A program made the translations under genes and the position numbers. A stretch of DNA of 64,000 nucleotides, from positions 62,001 through 126,000 of the forward strand of contig NZ_JACAFP010000006.1 in the NCBI RefSeq assembly GCF_015354505.1, in the 5' to 3' direction. A model generated the notes under the pieces. It saw nothing but the letters and a program-made list of their open reading frames with translations, was not told the DNA's origin and did no database searches. Each line of letters starts with the position of its first letter. The stretch's first letter is position 1. The stretch comes from Microbacterium sp. UFMG61 (GTDB lineage: Bacteria; Actinomycetota; Actinomycetes; Actinomycetales; Microbacteriaceae). Positions 1-8,755 of this stretch are shown here, piece by piece.

Positions 1-482
1 CCGGACACATGATCGATCAGCGCCCGGATCACCCCTCCGTGCGCGACGACCACCACGGACTCCGCCACCGGAGTCGAGCGACGCCGAGAGTCGCGCGCGA
101 TGGCGTCGAGGGCACGCAGAGCGCGCTCCGCGACGTCATGGAGTGTCTCCGCCCCCGGCACGGAGGCGTGCCATCCGCCGTACGTCTCCATGTACTCGGA
201 GACGAGCATCCCCTCACCCTCGCCGAACTCGCGCTCTCTGAGGTCCGGAACGAGGATCGGTGCTCCGAGGCCCAGCTCCGCCGCGATGATCTCCGCGGTC
301 TCGCGCGCCCGCAGCAGCGGACTGGAGTAGATCGTGTGATGCGTGGATGCGGCCAGGTTCGTGGCTGCCGACATCGCATCTGCACGACCCGTCGCGTTCA
401 AGGGGATGTCGGTCGATCCCTGGATGCGACGGTCGAGGTTCCAGTCGGTCTGTCCGTGTCGTACGAGGGTGAGCAGGGTCAT
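1..482 (-). CDS. Histidine phosphatase family protein (phosphoglycerate mutase-like), C-terminus cut by window edge
   Basis: The reverse strand from 482 reads MTLLTLVRHGQTDWNLDRR, carrying the RHG phospho-histidine motif (H9) of the histidine phosphatase superfamily. Further on, VVVAHGGVIRAL supplies the second catalytic histidine before the frame runs off the left edge, so about 160 residues are visible. The family includes cofactor-dependent phosphoglycerate mutases and small-molecule phosphatases; the substrate cannot be read here. The start ATG overlaps the sirtuin stop by four bases (ATGA), so the two are translationally coupled and probably one operon. No truncation other than the window boundary is seen. 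Confidence 0.85.
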   Translation of the reverse strand, partial: MTLLTLVRHGQTDWNLDRRIQGSTDIPLNATGRADAMSAATNLAASTHHTIYSSPLLRARETAEIIAAELGLGAPILVPDLREREFGEGEGMLVSEYMETYGGWHASVPGAETLHDVAERALRALDAIARDSRRRSTPVAESVVVVAHGGVIRALIDHVS

Positions 483-1318
483 TCGAGAAGCTCCTGGATC
501 GCGGGGAGCACGTCGCTGGTGCCCGCGGCGATGGTGACATCGGCCCAGACATCCGCTCGCGTCGGCTCGCGGTTGACGATGATGAGGGGAATGCGGCGAC
601 GTCGCGCACGCTCGACCAGGCGCACCCCGGAGTTCACGACGAGCGAGGAGCCGGCGACGATGAGGGCGTCGCTCGAACGCAGCAACGACTCCGCCGCGCG
701 GAAGCGGTCCTGCGGGACGTACTCGCCGAAGAAGACGACGTCGGGCTTCAGCATCCCATCGCACACGGTGCAGGTGGGCACCACGAAACCGGCGGTGCTC
801 TCGGGCCGGACATCGCCGTCGGGGTTGAGCGCGACGTTCTCGGGAACAGAGATCCACGGGTTCAGCTCTTCGATCTGCACAGCGATGTCGCGACGATCGA
901 ACACCTGACCGCAGCGCAGGCAGAGTACGCGGCGCATGGTCCCATGGACCTCTATCACATGCGAGCTGCCGGCCCGCAGATGCAGGCCGTCGACGTTCTG
1001 CGTGATCACGCCGGTCACGTGCCCGGACGACTCCATCTCTGCGAGCGCGATGTGTCCGCGATTGGGAGTCGCCTGAGCGAAGGCACGCCAGCCGAGATGT
1101 CCGCCGACCCAATAGCGTCGCCGTGAGGCGTCGTCACCGAGGTAGCGCTGGATCGTCATGGGATCCGAGCGGGTCCGTGCACCCTCGCCACGGTACGCGG
1201 GAATGCCCGAGTCGGTGGAGATGCCGGCCCCGGTGAGGAGGGCGATGCGGCGACCCTGCAGGAGTTCGGCAGCGCGAGCGACGGCGGCCGACGACTCGAC
1301 CGGACTCGATGCGCTCAC
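479..1318 (-). CDS. Sir2-family NAD-dependent protein deacylase (sirtuin)
   Basis: 279 residues from a GTG start preceded by a strong purine-rich site (GGAGGAGG at 1323-1330). Visible sirtuin signatures are GAGIS (30-34), TQNVDGLH (106-113), the catalytic histidine in EVHG (H125) and the structural zinc cysteines C133/C136 and C183/C186. By family it removes acyl groups from lysine using NAD and releases nicotinamide. It is the first gene of a two-gene unit with the histidine phosphatase downstream (four-base overlap) and is transcribed away from the RNA methyltransferase. Substrates are unknown; desuccinylase versus deacetylase preference cannot be judged safely. Confidence 0.9.
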   Translation of the reverse strand: MSASSPVESSAAVARAAELLQGRRIALLTGAGISTDSGIPAYRGEGARTRSDPMTIQRYLGDDASRRRYWVGGHLGWRAFAQATPNRGHIALAEMESSGHVTGVITQNVDGLHLRAGSSHVIEVHGTMRRVLCLRCGQVFDRRDIAVQIEELNPWISVPENVALNPDGDVRPESTAGFVVPTCTVCDGMLKPDVVFFGEYVPQDRFRAAESLLRSSDALIVAGSSLVVNSGVRLVERARRRRIPLIIVNREPTRADVWADVTIAAGTSDVLPAIQELLE

Positions 1319-1413
1319 AAGACCTCCTCCTGCGAGTCTACGGCGTGCAGAGCAGCCCGCGCTCCGCCGGGCCCCGCAGCGTGGGCGACGCGGGCGATGG
1401 CAGACTGGGGCGC

Positions 1414-2217
1414 GTGGAACTGCTGCGCGTGACGAATCCGGACGATCGACGACTCGACGACTATCGAGCGCTGACCGACACGGCGCTCCGCACGGTGAAG
1501 GACCCGGCCGGAGGGCTGTACATCGCCGAATCGACGAAGGTGATCGCGCGCGCGGTCGCGGCGGGGCATCGCCCGCGCTCGGTCCTCGTGCAGGAGCGCC
1601 GCATCGAGGACATCGACGCGATCGTGGGTGATCTCGATGTGCCGGTGTACGTGGTCCCTGACGAGGTCGCCGAAGCGGTCACGGGTTTCGCCGTGCACCG
1701 CGGCACGATCGCATCGATGCACCGCCCAGAGCTCCCGAGCGTGCGCGAAGTGATCGACGGAGCGACGCTCGTGATGATCCTGGAGAACGTCGGCGATCAC
1801 ACGAATGTCGGCGCGGCCTTCCGCGCAGCCGCCGGTCTCGGAGCGGACGCGGTGCTCGTGTCGCCAGGGGGAGCGGACCCTCTCTACCGACGCAGCGTCC
1901 GCGTGAGCATGGGAACGGTCTTCCAGGTGCCGTGGACCCGCATCCTGGACTGGGAATCGGCGGTCTCAGACCTCCACGCGGCCCACTTCGACATCGCGGC
2001 TCTGGCCCTCAGCGACGAGGCCGTGACGCTCGACGCCTATGTCGCGAACCGCCCCGAGCGCGTCGCCGTCGTCATGGGGTCGGAGGGCGACGGCCTCTCT
2101 CGCACGGCGCTCGAGAACGCCGACACGGTCGTGACGATCCCCATGTCCGGGGGAGTGGACTCGCTCAACGTCGCTTCCGCGGCGGCTGTGGCGCTGTGGG
2201 CGCTCGGAGCGCGCTGA
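1414..2217 (+). CDS. TrmH/SpoU-family RNA 2'-O-methyltransferase
   Basis: 267 residues starting at GTG 1414 (VELLRVTNPDDRRLDDY). The frame is open further upstream, but that extension overlaps the start of the divergent sirtuin gene and looks non-coding. The three SpoU motifs are present: NVGDHTNVGAAFRAA in the middle, VMGSEGDGLS, and the C-terminal IPMSGGVDSLNVASA that builds the trefoil-knot SAM site. The N-terminal ~100 residues resemble the substrate-binding domain of TrmH/RlmB-like enzymes. It methylates a ribose in rRNA or tRNA; the target is not readable. It converges on the SGNH hydrolase gene with a 31-base gap that shows no convincing hairpin. Confidence 0.88.
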   Translation: MELLRVTNPDDRRLDDYRALTDTALRTVKDPAGGLYIAESTKVIARAVAAGHRPRSVLVQERRIEDIDAIVGDLDVPVYVVPDEVAEAVTGFAVHRGTIASMHRPELPSVREVIDGATLVMILENVGDHTNVGAAFRAAAGLGADAVLVSPGGADPLYRRSVRVSMGTVFQVPWTRILDWESAVSDLHAAHFDIAALALSDEAVTLDAYVANRPERVAVVMGSEGDGLSRTALENADTVVTIPMSGGVDSLNVASAAAVALWALGAR

Positions 2218-2248
2218 CCCACTGAACAGCTGTCTGCCCGCGGTGCCG

Positions 2249-3076
2249 TCAGTCGAGGTCGGGGAAAACGACGGGTGAGGGCTCGGGCCGCTTGGCCATG
2301 ATGTGGTCACCCGAGGACTGATGGCGCAATCGTCGCAGCACCCAGGGCACGAGGTGCTCACGTGCCCACCCCAGATCCTCGGAGCGAGCCTCTCGCCATG
2401 TGCGGATCGGGAGCGACTCGGGCTGCATGGACTCGAGGTCGTTCGGCACGTTGAGCGCGCGCAGCACCATGCGCGCGACCTCATGATGACCGAGCGAGTT
2501 GTAGTGCAAACGGTCGTCGTCGAAGAACCGCATGTCCTGAACCGTCTTCAGCGCCCACTGATCGGCGACGATGCAGTCGTGGCGATCTGCGATGGCTCGC
2601 ACGTTCTCGTTGTAGATCGCCACCTTGCCGCGGAACGGTCGGAAGACCGGGGTGAATGCAGTGTCGACGCCGGTGAAGAGCACTATCGCCGCACCGGTCG
2701 ACGACAGGCGTGCGACGGCATCTTCGAGTTGGACGGCTATGGCATCCGGGTCGGTGCCGGGGCGGATCACGTCGTTTCCGCCGGCGCAGATCGAGATGAG
2801 GTCGGGGTGCAGTGCGACCGCCGGCTCGATCTGGTCGTGCACGATCTGTGAGATGAGCTTGCCACGCACCGCGAGGTTGGCGTAGGCGAAGTCGTCGACC
2901 TGCTGCGACAGGACCTCGGCCACCCGATCGGCCCAGCCCCGATGGCTCCCGGGGTGTGAGGGATCGGGGTCTCCGATGCCCTCGGTGAACGAGTCGCCGA
3001 TCGCGACGAAGCGTCGCCACGGGTGCGGACTCTCATTGTCGAGATGCGGGGTCCGGGTCGAATCCTGGTCGGTCAT
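2249..3076 (-). CDS. SGNH/GDSL hydrolase family protein (paralogue 1)
   Basis: 275 residues. The ATG at 3076 is chosen because AAGGAG sits a good distance upstream; the longer frame to 3151 adds an unconvincing N-terminus. Block I is AIGDSFTEG (nucleophile S29), block III is GGND and block V is DRLHYNSLGHHEVA with the DxxH pair, so the Ser-Asp-His machinery is complete. No signal peptide is seen, so it is probably cytoplasmic. It is an esterase or lipase by fold; substrate unknown. A second gene at 35569-36327 is clearly paralogous along its whole length (YANLAVRGKL versus YANLAIRGKL, NSxGHH). Confidence 0.85.
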   Translation of the reverse strand: MTDQDSTRTPHLDNESPHPWRRFVAIGDSFTEGIGDPDPSHPGSHRGWADRVAEVLSQQVDDFAYANLAVRGKLISQIVHDQIEPAVALHPDLISICAGGNDVIRPGTDPDAIAVQLEDAVARLSSTGAAIVLFTGVDTAFTPVFRPFRGKVAIYNENVRAIADRHDCIVADQWALKTVQDMRFFDDDRLHYNSLGHHEVARMVLRALNVPNDLESMQPESLPIRTWREARSEDLGWAREHLVPWVLRRLRHQSSGDHIMAKRPEPSPVVFPDLD

Positions 3077-3193
3077 CCAGCTCTCCTTCGCGAACGTGCG
3101 CGGCGCATCGATGGTGGCGGCGCACCGGAAGAGCCTACTCGTGCGGCGCATCGAAGGGCGAGGCCGAGCACGCCGCGCCGACGGGGCGCCGAG

Positions 3194-3215
3194 TGTCCGT
3201 GGCAGCGATTATCGT
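3194..3215 (+). promoter_or_regulatory. Candidate PafBC-type (RecA-NDp-like) promoter of the helicase gene
   Basis: TGTCCGTG at 3194-3201, exactly eight bases, then TATCGT at 3210-3215, followed by seven bases and ATG 3223. The mycobacterial LexA-independent damage promoter, as I recall it, is TTGTCRGTG-N8-TANNNT. This site keeps the spacing, the -10 box and seven of nine upper bases. A start seven bases after the -10 implies a leaderless mRNA. Inference, not tested. Confidence 0.5.
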
Positions 3216-3222
3216 GGAGTCG

Positions 3223-4965
3223 ATGCTTTCTCCGTCCTTTCCTCAGCGCGCCCCCTGGGGAACCGCGAACAAGCTGCGCGCGTGGCAGCAGGAGGCTCTG
3301 GAGCAGTACTTCGAGGCCGACCAACGTGACTTCCTCGTGGCTGCGACACCCGGCGCCGGAAAGACGACCTTCGCACTGACCCTGGCCGTCGAACTCATGC
3401 GCATGGGCGAAGTCAACCGCATCATCGTGGTCGCGCCGACCGAGCATCTCAAGACTCAGTGGGCCGATGCCGCGGCGCGCGTGCACATCCGACTCGACCC
3501 GCGCTTCCGCAACAGCGACTGGGCTCCGGCTCGCCATTATCACGGCGCTGTCGTCACGTATGCGCAGGTGGCGGCGAAATCCTCGGTGCATCGACACCTC
3601 ACGGAGGATGCCCGCACGCTGGTCGTGCTCGACGAGGTGCATCACGGCGGCGACGCGCTCAGCTGGGGTGACGCGATCCGGGACGCCTACGGACCAGCCA
3701 AGCGGCGCCTCCTGCTGTCGGGCACACCGTTCCGTAGCGACACCGCCCCGATCCCGTTCGTCGAGTACCACCCCGACGATTCGGGGGCGCGCATCTCGCG
3801 GACGGACTACAACTACGGTTACGGGCGCGCTCTCGCCGACGGCGTCGTGCGACCGGTTCTGTTCCACATGTACGCCGGCAAGATGCGGTGGCGCACGAGC
3901 ACGGGTGACGAACTGGAGACGCACCTCGGTCAGGACAACACGAAGGACGTCACCTCGCAGGCATGGCGCACGGCACTCGACCCCGAGGGCGAGTGGATGC
4001 CGGCGGTGCTCTCCGCGGCGGATCGTCGGCTCAGTGAGATCCGGCACCATGTGCCGGATGCCGGTGGGCTCGTGCTCGCGACCGACCAGACCGTCGCCCG
4101 CGCGTATGCGAAGATCCTGCACAGCATCACCGGTCAGCAGCCCACGGTCGTGCTGTCGGACGACGCGACAGCCTCCGAGCGCATCGAGAAGTTCAGCGCC
4201 GGCGATGCGCGGTGGATGGTCGCGGTGAGGATGGTGTCCGAGGGCGTCGATGTCCCTCGGCTCGCGGTCGGCGTGTATGCCACGTCGTCGTCGACGCCGC
4301 TGTTCTTCGCGCAGGCCATCGGACGATTCGTGCGGGCGCGACGCCGCGGAGAAGCCGCGAGTGTGTTCCTCCCACAGGTCCCCGTGCTCATGGGCCTCGC
4401 GAACGAGATGGACAAGCAGCGCGACCACGCGCTCGACAGGCAGTCCAAAGACGACGACGGTCTCGAGGATTCGCTGCTCGAGAGCGCGAACCGCGAGGAT
4501 GATGCGTCCGACGCGCTGACTCAGGAGTTCAGCTACCAGGCTCTGTCGTCCGTCGCGCACTTCGATCGTGTCGTGTTCGAAGGGCAGGAATTCGGTCAGC
4601 TCGCCGAGCCCGGGACACCGGAGGAGGAGGAGTTCATCGGTTTCCCCGGGCTCCTCGAGCCGGAGCATGTCCACGAACTCCTCATGCAGCGTCAGGCCCG
4701 GCAATCGCGGCTCCGCGAGGCGCGAGAGGCGACGGCGTCGCCCACGGAGACGACGACTCTCCCCGCCCCACTGCACCGGACGCTCAAAGAGCAGCGTCAA
4801 CTGCTCAACAGCCTCGTCGGCCTGTACGCGCGGCAGAAGGGCGAGCCGCACGGTGCCGTTCATGCAGAGCTCCGTCGCATCTGCGGAGGCCCGGCGGTCG
4901 CGCAGGCCACGGTCACGCAGCTGCAGGCCCGCATCGAGGTGCTGCGCAAGCGCGTACGGTCCTGA
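3223..4965 (+). CDS. DEAD/DEAH-box superfamily 2 helicase
   Basis: 580 residues from ATG 3223; a GTG at 3193 would add ten residues but lies inside the promoter element described at 3194-3215. Helicase motifs appear in order: TPGAGKTTFAL (Walker A), DEVHHGGD (Walker B), LLLSGTPFR (motif III), MVSEGVDVPRL (motif V) and QAIGRFVRARRRGE (motif VI). After about residue 420 comes an acidic, charged C-terminal region of unknown fold. The family unwinds or translocates on nucleic acid with ATP. It stands alone between a reverse-strand SGNH gene and the ferritin-VIT gene. A damage-type promoter would fit a repair role, but that is inference. Confidence 0.88.
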   Translation: MLSPSFPQRAPWGTANKLRAWQQEALEQYFEADQRDFLVAATPGAGKTTFALTLAVELMRMGEVNRIIVVAPTEHLKTQWADAAARVHIRLDPRFRNSDWAPARHYHGAVVTYAQVAAKSSVHRHLTEDARTLVVLDEVHHGGDALSWGDAIRDAYGPAKRRLLLSGTPFRSDTAPIPFVEYHPDDSGARISRTDYNYGYGRALADGVVRPVLFHMYAGKMRWRTSTGDELETHLGQDNTKDVTSQAWRTALDPEGEWMPAVLSAADRRLSEIRHHVPDAGGLVLATDQTVARAYAKILHSITGQQPTVVLSDDATASERIEKFSAGDARWMVAVRMVSEGVDVPRLAVGVYATSSSTPLFFAQAIGRFVRARRRGEAASVFLPQVPVLMGLANEMDKQRDHALDRQSKDDDGLEDSLLESANREDDASDALTQEFSYQALSSVAHFDRVVFEGQEFGQLAEPGTPEEEEFIGFPGLLEPEHVHELLMQRQARQSRLREAREATASPTETTTLPAPLHRTLKEQRQLLNSLVGLYARQKGEPHGAVHAELRRICGGPAVAQATVTQLQARIEVLRKRVRS

Positions 4966-5111
4966 GACGCGGACGATCCGTCGTCTGAGACACCGCTGTT
5001 CGGAGGCCCGAAATCCTGGCAATCCCGGTCTCGACACAACCCGTCGCGACGACCGCGGCTAGCGTTTAAGGGTCGCCCCGCGCCTCGGGGCCCAGTACCC
5101 AGGAGTATCGA

Positions 5112-6212
5112 ATGACAGCCCCCGCTGCCACTGCGGAACCGACTGCCGCCGACCGCCGCCGCTGGGCGCGCTACCTCGTCGAGGAGCGCGCCGAAGGCAC
5201 CGTCTATCAGCGACTCGCTCAGCGTCGCACCGGTGAGGAGCAGCAGATCCTGCTGAGCCTCGCCGACGCCGAGCGTCGCCACGAGCAGCACTGGCTCGAT
5301 CTGCTCGGTGCTGAGCCGGCGCGTCTGCCCCGCGCCGGCATCCGTTCACGTCTGCTCGGCTGGATGGCGGGTCGTTTCGGATCGATCTTCGTGCTCGCTC
5401 TCGCGCAGAGCGCCGAGGCGCGGTCGCCGTACGACTCGGAACAGTACGCGACCCCCGCCATGCGTGCCGACGAGAAGGTGCACTACGAGGTCGTGAGGGG
5501 ACTCGCCGCACGCGGCAGGCGACGGCTCTCCGGCTCGTTCCGCGCGGCCGTGTTCGGCGCCAACGACGGCCTCGTCAGCAACCTCGCGCTGGTGCTCGGC
5601 ATCGGGGCCACCGGGGTCAGCTCGGGCTTCGTCCTCTTCAGCGGTGTCGCAGGCCTTCTCGCCGGTGCGCTGTCGATGGGGGCGGGGGAGTTCGTCTCGG
5701 TCCGCTCGCAGCGCGAGCTGCTCGCAGCCACGGAGGCGAATGAGGATGCGGCGGCGTCGGCTGCCGACCTCGACATCGATGAGAACGAGCTCGCGCTCGT
5801 CTACCGCGCGCGAGGCATCGAACAGGCCGAGGCCCTCGAGCGGGCCCGTCGCATCGTGGCGGCGGCTCGTGCCGGCGTGGAGCGGACCGCGACCGGGCCG
5901 GTGAACGTGCATCCGGGCTCCGACCACGAGATCGTCGGGAGCGATTGGACGGCGGCGCTCTCGAGCTTCCTGCTCTTCGCCTCCGGCGCGATCATCCCCG
6001 TCCTGCCGTGGATCTTCGGACTGGAGGGCACCGCCGCGGTGATCGTCGCGCTCGTGCTCGTCGGTGTCGCGCTGCTCACGACCGGCGCGATGGTCGGCAT
6101 CCTGTCGGGCGGGCCGCCTCTGCGTCGTGCGCTCCGTCAGCTGGCGATCGGGTTCGGCGCGGCAGCGATCACCTACGGTCTCGGGCTCCTGTTCGGGGTC
6201 GGGGCCGTCTAG
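5112..6212 (+). CDS. Ferritin-like domain/VIT1 iron-manganese transporter fusion (MbfA-type)
   Basis: 366 residues, ATG preceded by AGGAG. The N-terminal ~140 residues form a ferritin/erythrin-like four-helix region with carboxylate motifs (VEERAEG, AERRHEQHW, ADEKVHYE) in the ExxH pattern of di-iron sites. From about 145 on is a CCC1/VIT1 membrane domain (FGANDGLVSNLALVLG, SMGAGEFVSVRSQRE, then C-terminal transmembrane helices). Proteins with this fusion export iron or manganese across the cytoplasmic membrane. It is monocistronic, with 146 bases upstream holding a TAGCGT box at 5060-5065 as possible -10, and a strong terminator downstream. Metal specificity is not readable. Confidence 0.87.
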   Translation: MTAPAATAEPTAADRRRWARYLVEERAEGTVYQRLAQRRTGEEQQILLSLADAERRHEQHWLDLLGAEPARLPRAGIRSRLLGWMAGRFGSIFVLALAQSAEARSPYDSEQYATPAMRADEKVHYEVVRGLAARGRRRLSGSFRAAVFGANDGLVSNLALVLGIGATGVSSGFVLFSGVAGLLAGALSMGAGEFVSVRSQRELLAATEANEDAAASAADLDIDENELALVYRARGIEQAEALERARRIVAAARAGVERTATGPVNVHPGSDHEIVGSDWTAALSSFLLFASGAIIPVLPWIFGLEGTAAVIVALVLVGVALLTTGAMVGILSGGPPLRRALRQLAIGFGAAAITYGLGLLFGVGAV

Positions 6213-6250
6213 AAGTCGCGGCCCCGCCTCGGGCGGGCGGAACGAAGAAA

Positions 6251-6281
6251 GGCTCCGGAACCAGTGGTTCCGGAGCCTTTT
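6251..6281. terminator. Bidirectional intrinsic terminator between VIT fusion gene and tRNA-Leu
   Basis: A perfect 12-bp stem (GGCTCCGGAACC at 6251-6262 with its complement at 6266-6277), a three-base loop and a TTTT tail. AAGAAA on the other side gives a U-rich tail on the opposite strand too, so it can serve the tRNA gene converging from the right. Confidence 0.9.
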
Positions 6282-6287
6282 ATGCTG

Positions 6288-6370
6288 TGCGCGGAGGGGG
6301 ACTTGAACCCCCACGCCCTTACGGGCACTACGACCTCAACGTAGCGCGTCTACCATTCCGCCACCCGCGC
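6288..6370 (-). tRNA. tRNA-Leu (anticodon GAG)
   Basis: The reverse complement folds as a class II tRNA: acceptor GCGCGGG pairs with TCCGCGC (one G-U), D-arm GGCGGAATGGTAGACGC, anticodon stem CTACG/CGTAG with loop TTGAGGT giving GAG (reads CUC), a long variable arm (TGCCCGTAAGGGCG), and a GGGGG-TTCAAGT-CCCCC T-arm. Discriminator A is at 6288; CCA is not encoded. Confidence 0.96.
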
Positions 6371-6470
6371 AGGTGTTGGATGTTCGTTGCCGAACGAAGA
6401 TTTACATTAGCACGCGCTTCAGCCCACCCCGAAACCGAGCGCGTTTCCCGGGCGCGCCACGGCATTTCGA

Positions 6471-6476
6471 TAGCCT
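6471..6476 (+). promoter_or_regulatory. -10 box TAGCCT of leaderless M20 peptidase gene
   Basis: TAGCCT lies seven bases before ATG 6484 with no Shine-Dalgarno in between, the layout of an actinobacterial leaderless transcript. No obvious -35. Confidence 0.5.
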
Positions 6477-6483
6477 GGTCAGC

Positions 6484-7779
6484 ATGACCGAACCGTCCCT
6501 TCCCGAAGTGGTGCGCATCGCGCAGGACCTGATCCGCTTCGACACCTCGAACTTCGGCGGCGGCAACGCCAAGGGTGAGCGCGAGGCCGCCGAGTACGTG
6601 GGGGCGTACCTGCAGGGACTCGGCCTGGAAGTCGAGTACTACGAGCCGATCGAGCGCCGCACGAACGTCATGGCGCGGGTGCGCGGTCGTGATTCCCAGA
6701 AGTCCGCCCTGGTCGTGCACGGGCACCTCGACGTCGTGCCTGCGATGGCGGAGGACTGGACGGTCGACCCCTTCGCAGGTGAAGTGCGTGACGGGATGCT
6801 GTGGGGTCGTGGCGCTGTCGACATGAAGAACATGAACGCGATGATCCTCACAGCCGTGGCCGACATCCTGCGTGCCGGCGAGCAGCCCGCGCGCGACCTC
6901 GTGCTGGCGTTCTTCGCGGACGAGGAGAACGGGGGAGTGGAGGGTTCGGCGCTCGTCGTGCAGAACCGCCCGGAATGGTTCGCCGGTGCCACAGAAGCGA
7001 TCAGCGAGGTGGGCGGATACTCGATCACCGTCGACGACCGTCGCGCGTACCTGCTGCAGGTGGGCGAGAAGGCCCTGATCTGGATCCGCCTCGTCGCGAA
7101 AGGGCGGGCAGGACACGGCAGCCGTCTGCACGACGACAACGCCGTCACCACGCTCGCCGAGGCTGTGGCCGCCATCGGACGCACCCGCTGGCCCCTGCGC
7201 CTCACAGCCACCACAGAGGCTCTGCTGCGTGGCCTGAGTGACCTCACGGGACGGTCCATCGATGATCCGGATGCTCTCGCCGCGGCCGCGGGTCCCGCAG
7301 AGGCTTTTCTGCGGTCGTCGTTCCGCACGACCACCAATCCCACGGCCCTCACGGCCGGCTACAAGCACAACGTCATCCCGGAGCGGGCGGAGGCTCTGAT
7401 CGACGTGCGTGTCATCCCCGGGACGGAGGATGACGTGCTGGCGGAGCTGCAGCAGATCGTCGGCGATGAGATCGAGATCGAGATCGTGGTGCGCGATATC
7501 GGCATGGAGACGCCGTTCGAAGGCGCCCTCGTCGAGGCGATGGTGGCGAGTCTGGGCCGCCACGACCCCGGGGTGCCCGTGATCCCGTACCTGTTGGGCG
7601 CGGGCACCGACAACAAGGCTCTCGCCTCTCTGAACATCACCGGGTACGGGTTCGCTCCGCTCCGCCTTCCCGCCGATCTGGACTTCACGGGCATGTTCCA
7701 CGGAGTCGACGAGCGGGTACCCGTAGAATCGCTTGTCTTCGGCCAGCGGGTGCTGGCCGATCTGCTGCGCACGTACTGA
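6484..7779 (+). CDS. M20/M25/M40 family metallo-hydrolase (peptidase/deacylase)
   Basis: 431 residues from ATG 6484; the open frame back to 6373 runs into the tRNA-Leu gene. Di-zinc motifs are clear: [10 protein letters not shown] (H and D), GRGAVDMKN (bridging Asp), FADEENGG (catalytic Glu) and GAGTDNKAL near the C-terminus, with a dimerisation/lid domain containing GHGSRLH between. The family includes DapE, ArgE, CPG2 and dipeptidases; nothing here fixes the substrate, so aminoacylase or dipeptidase are both possible. It is followed 46 bases later by uppP on the same strand and may be co-transcribed with it. Confidence 0.88.
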   Translation: MTEPSLPEVVRIAQDLIRFDTSNFGGGNAKGEREAAEYVGAYLQGLGLEVEYYEPIERRTNVMARVRGRDSQKSALVVHGHLDVVPAMAEDWTVDPFAGEVRDGMLWGRGAVDMKNMNAMILTAVADILRAGEQPARDLVLAFFADEENGGVEGSALVVQNRPEWFAGATEAISEVGGYSITVDDRRAYLLQVGEKALIWIRLVAKGRAGHGSRLHDDNAVTTLAEAVAAIGRTRWPLRLTATTEALLRGLSDLTGRSIDDPDALAAAAGPAEAFLRSSFRTTTNPTALTAGYKHNVIPERAEALIDVRVIPGTEDDVLAELQQIVGDEIEIEIVVRDIGMETPFEGALVEAMVASLGRHDPGVPVIPYLLGAGTDNKALASLNITGYGFAPLRLPADLDFTGMFHGVDERVPVESLVFGQRVLADLLRTY

Positions 7780-7825
7780 GCCCCGGGATCCGCCTGCGCA
7801 GCCCCACTACCGAGAAGGCCCATCC

Positions 7826-8650
7826 ATGCACCTGTTCGAAGCGCTCATCCTCGGAATCGTCCAGGGACTCACCGAGTTCCTTCCGATCTCCTCCAGCGCG
7901 CATCTGCGCATCCTCGGAACGTTCCTTCCCTCCGGCGAAGACCCCGGTGCGGCGTTCACGGCGATCACGCAGATCGGCACGGAGGCCGCCGTCGTGGTCT
8001 TCTTCTGGCGCGACATCGTCCGGATCATCGCACAGTGGTTCCGCTCGCTGACAGGCAGGGTTCCTCGCACCGATCCCGATGCCCGCATGGGGTGGATGAT
8101 CATCATCGGCAGCATCCCGATCGTCGTTCTCGGTCTGCTGTTCCAGGACCAGATCGAGACCGTCTTCCGGTCCCTGTGGATCGTCGCGATCATGCTGATC
8201 GTCTTCGGCATCCTGCTCGGCATCGCCGACCACGTCGGCGCCAAGCGCCGTAAGCTCGACCAGCTCACGTACCCGCACGGCGTCGCGTACGGATTCGCGC
8301 AGGCACTCGCGCTGATCCCGGGCGTCTCGCGCTCGGGCGGGACCATCACGATGGGCCTGTTCCTCGGCTACGAGCGTGCCGCCGCGGCACGCTATGCTTT
8401 CCTCCTCGCCATCCCGGCCGTGTTCGGCAGCGGCTTCTACCAGCTGTTCAAGAGCTGGGACGAGCCCTCGTTCTTCTCCTTCGGCGACACGCTCGCCGCG
8501 ACGGGCATCGCCTTCGTCGTCGCACTCGGCGTGATCGCTTTCTTCATGAACTACATCTCGAAGCGGAGCTTCCTGCCGTTCGTGATCTACCGCATCCTGC
8601 TCGGCACCGTGCTGCTGGTGCTACTCGGCACCGGCGTGATCGCGGCCTGA
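7826..8650 (+). CDS. uppP: Undecaprenyl-diphosphatase UppP/BacA
   Basis: 274 residues; start ATG 7826 has GAGAAGG upstream and opens directly into the family's N-terminus [20 protein letters not shown]. The catalytic signatures are [11 protein letters not shown] near residue 20 and [11 protein letters not shown] with the following glycine/alanine-rich helix. An integral membrane protein with about seven to eight helices, it recycles undecaprenyl pyrophosphate to the monophosphate carrier for peptidoglycan synthesis and gives bacitracin tolerance when abundant. The last gene before a strong hairpin. Confidence 0.95.
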   Translation: MHLFEALILGIVQGLTEFLPISSSAHLRILGTFLPSGEDPGAAFTAITQIGTEAAVVVFFWRDIVRIIAQWFRSLTGRVPRTDPDARMGWMIIIGSIPIVVLGLLFQDQIETVFRSLWIVAIMLIVFGILLGIADHVGAKRRKLDQLTYPHGVAYGFAQALALIPGVSRSGGTITMGLFLGYERAAAARYAFLLAIPAVFGSGFYQLFKSWDEPSFFSFGDTLAATGIAFVVALGVIAFFMNYISKRSFLPFVIYRILLGTVLLVLLGTGVIAA

Positions 8651-8683
8651 CACGGGACCGAACTCAGACCCGGGATCACGCAC

Positions 8684-8710
8684 GAGACCCACCTGTGGGA
8701 GGTGGGTCTC
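8684..8710. terminator. Hairpin between convergent uppP and PAC2 genes
   Basis: An 11-bp perfect stem (GAGACCCACCT at 8684-8694 with its complement at 8700-8710) and a five-base loop. No U-tract on either side; such tailless hairpins are common in high-GC actinobacteria. Confidence 0.75.
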
Positions 8711-8755
8711 AGAGCGGAGCGGCGGCCTCGAGACACGAGGCGCGCGACCGCCGGC

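Noticed and set aside
3073..5037. 654-residue minus-strand open frame
   Set aside because: Antisense of the DEAD/DEAH helicase, Arg-rich shadow.
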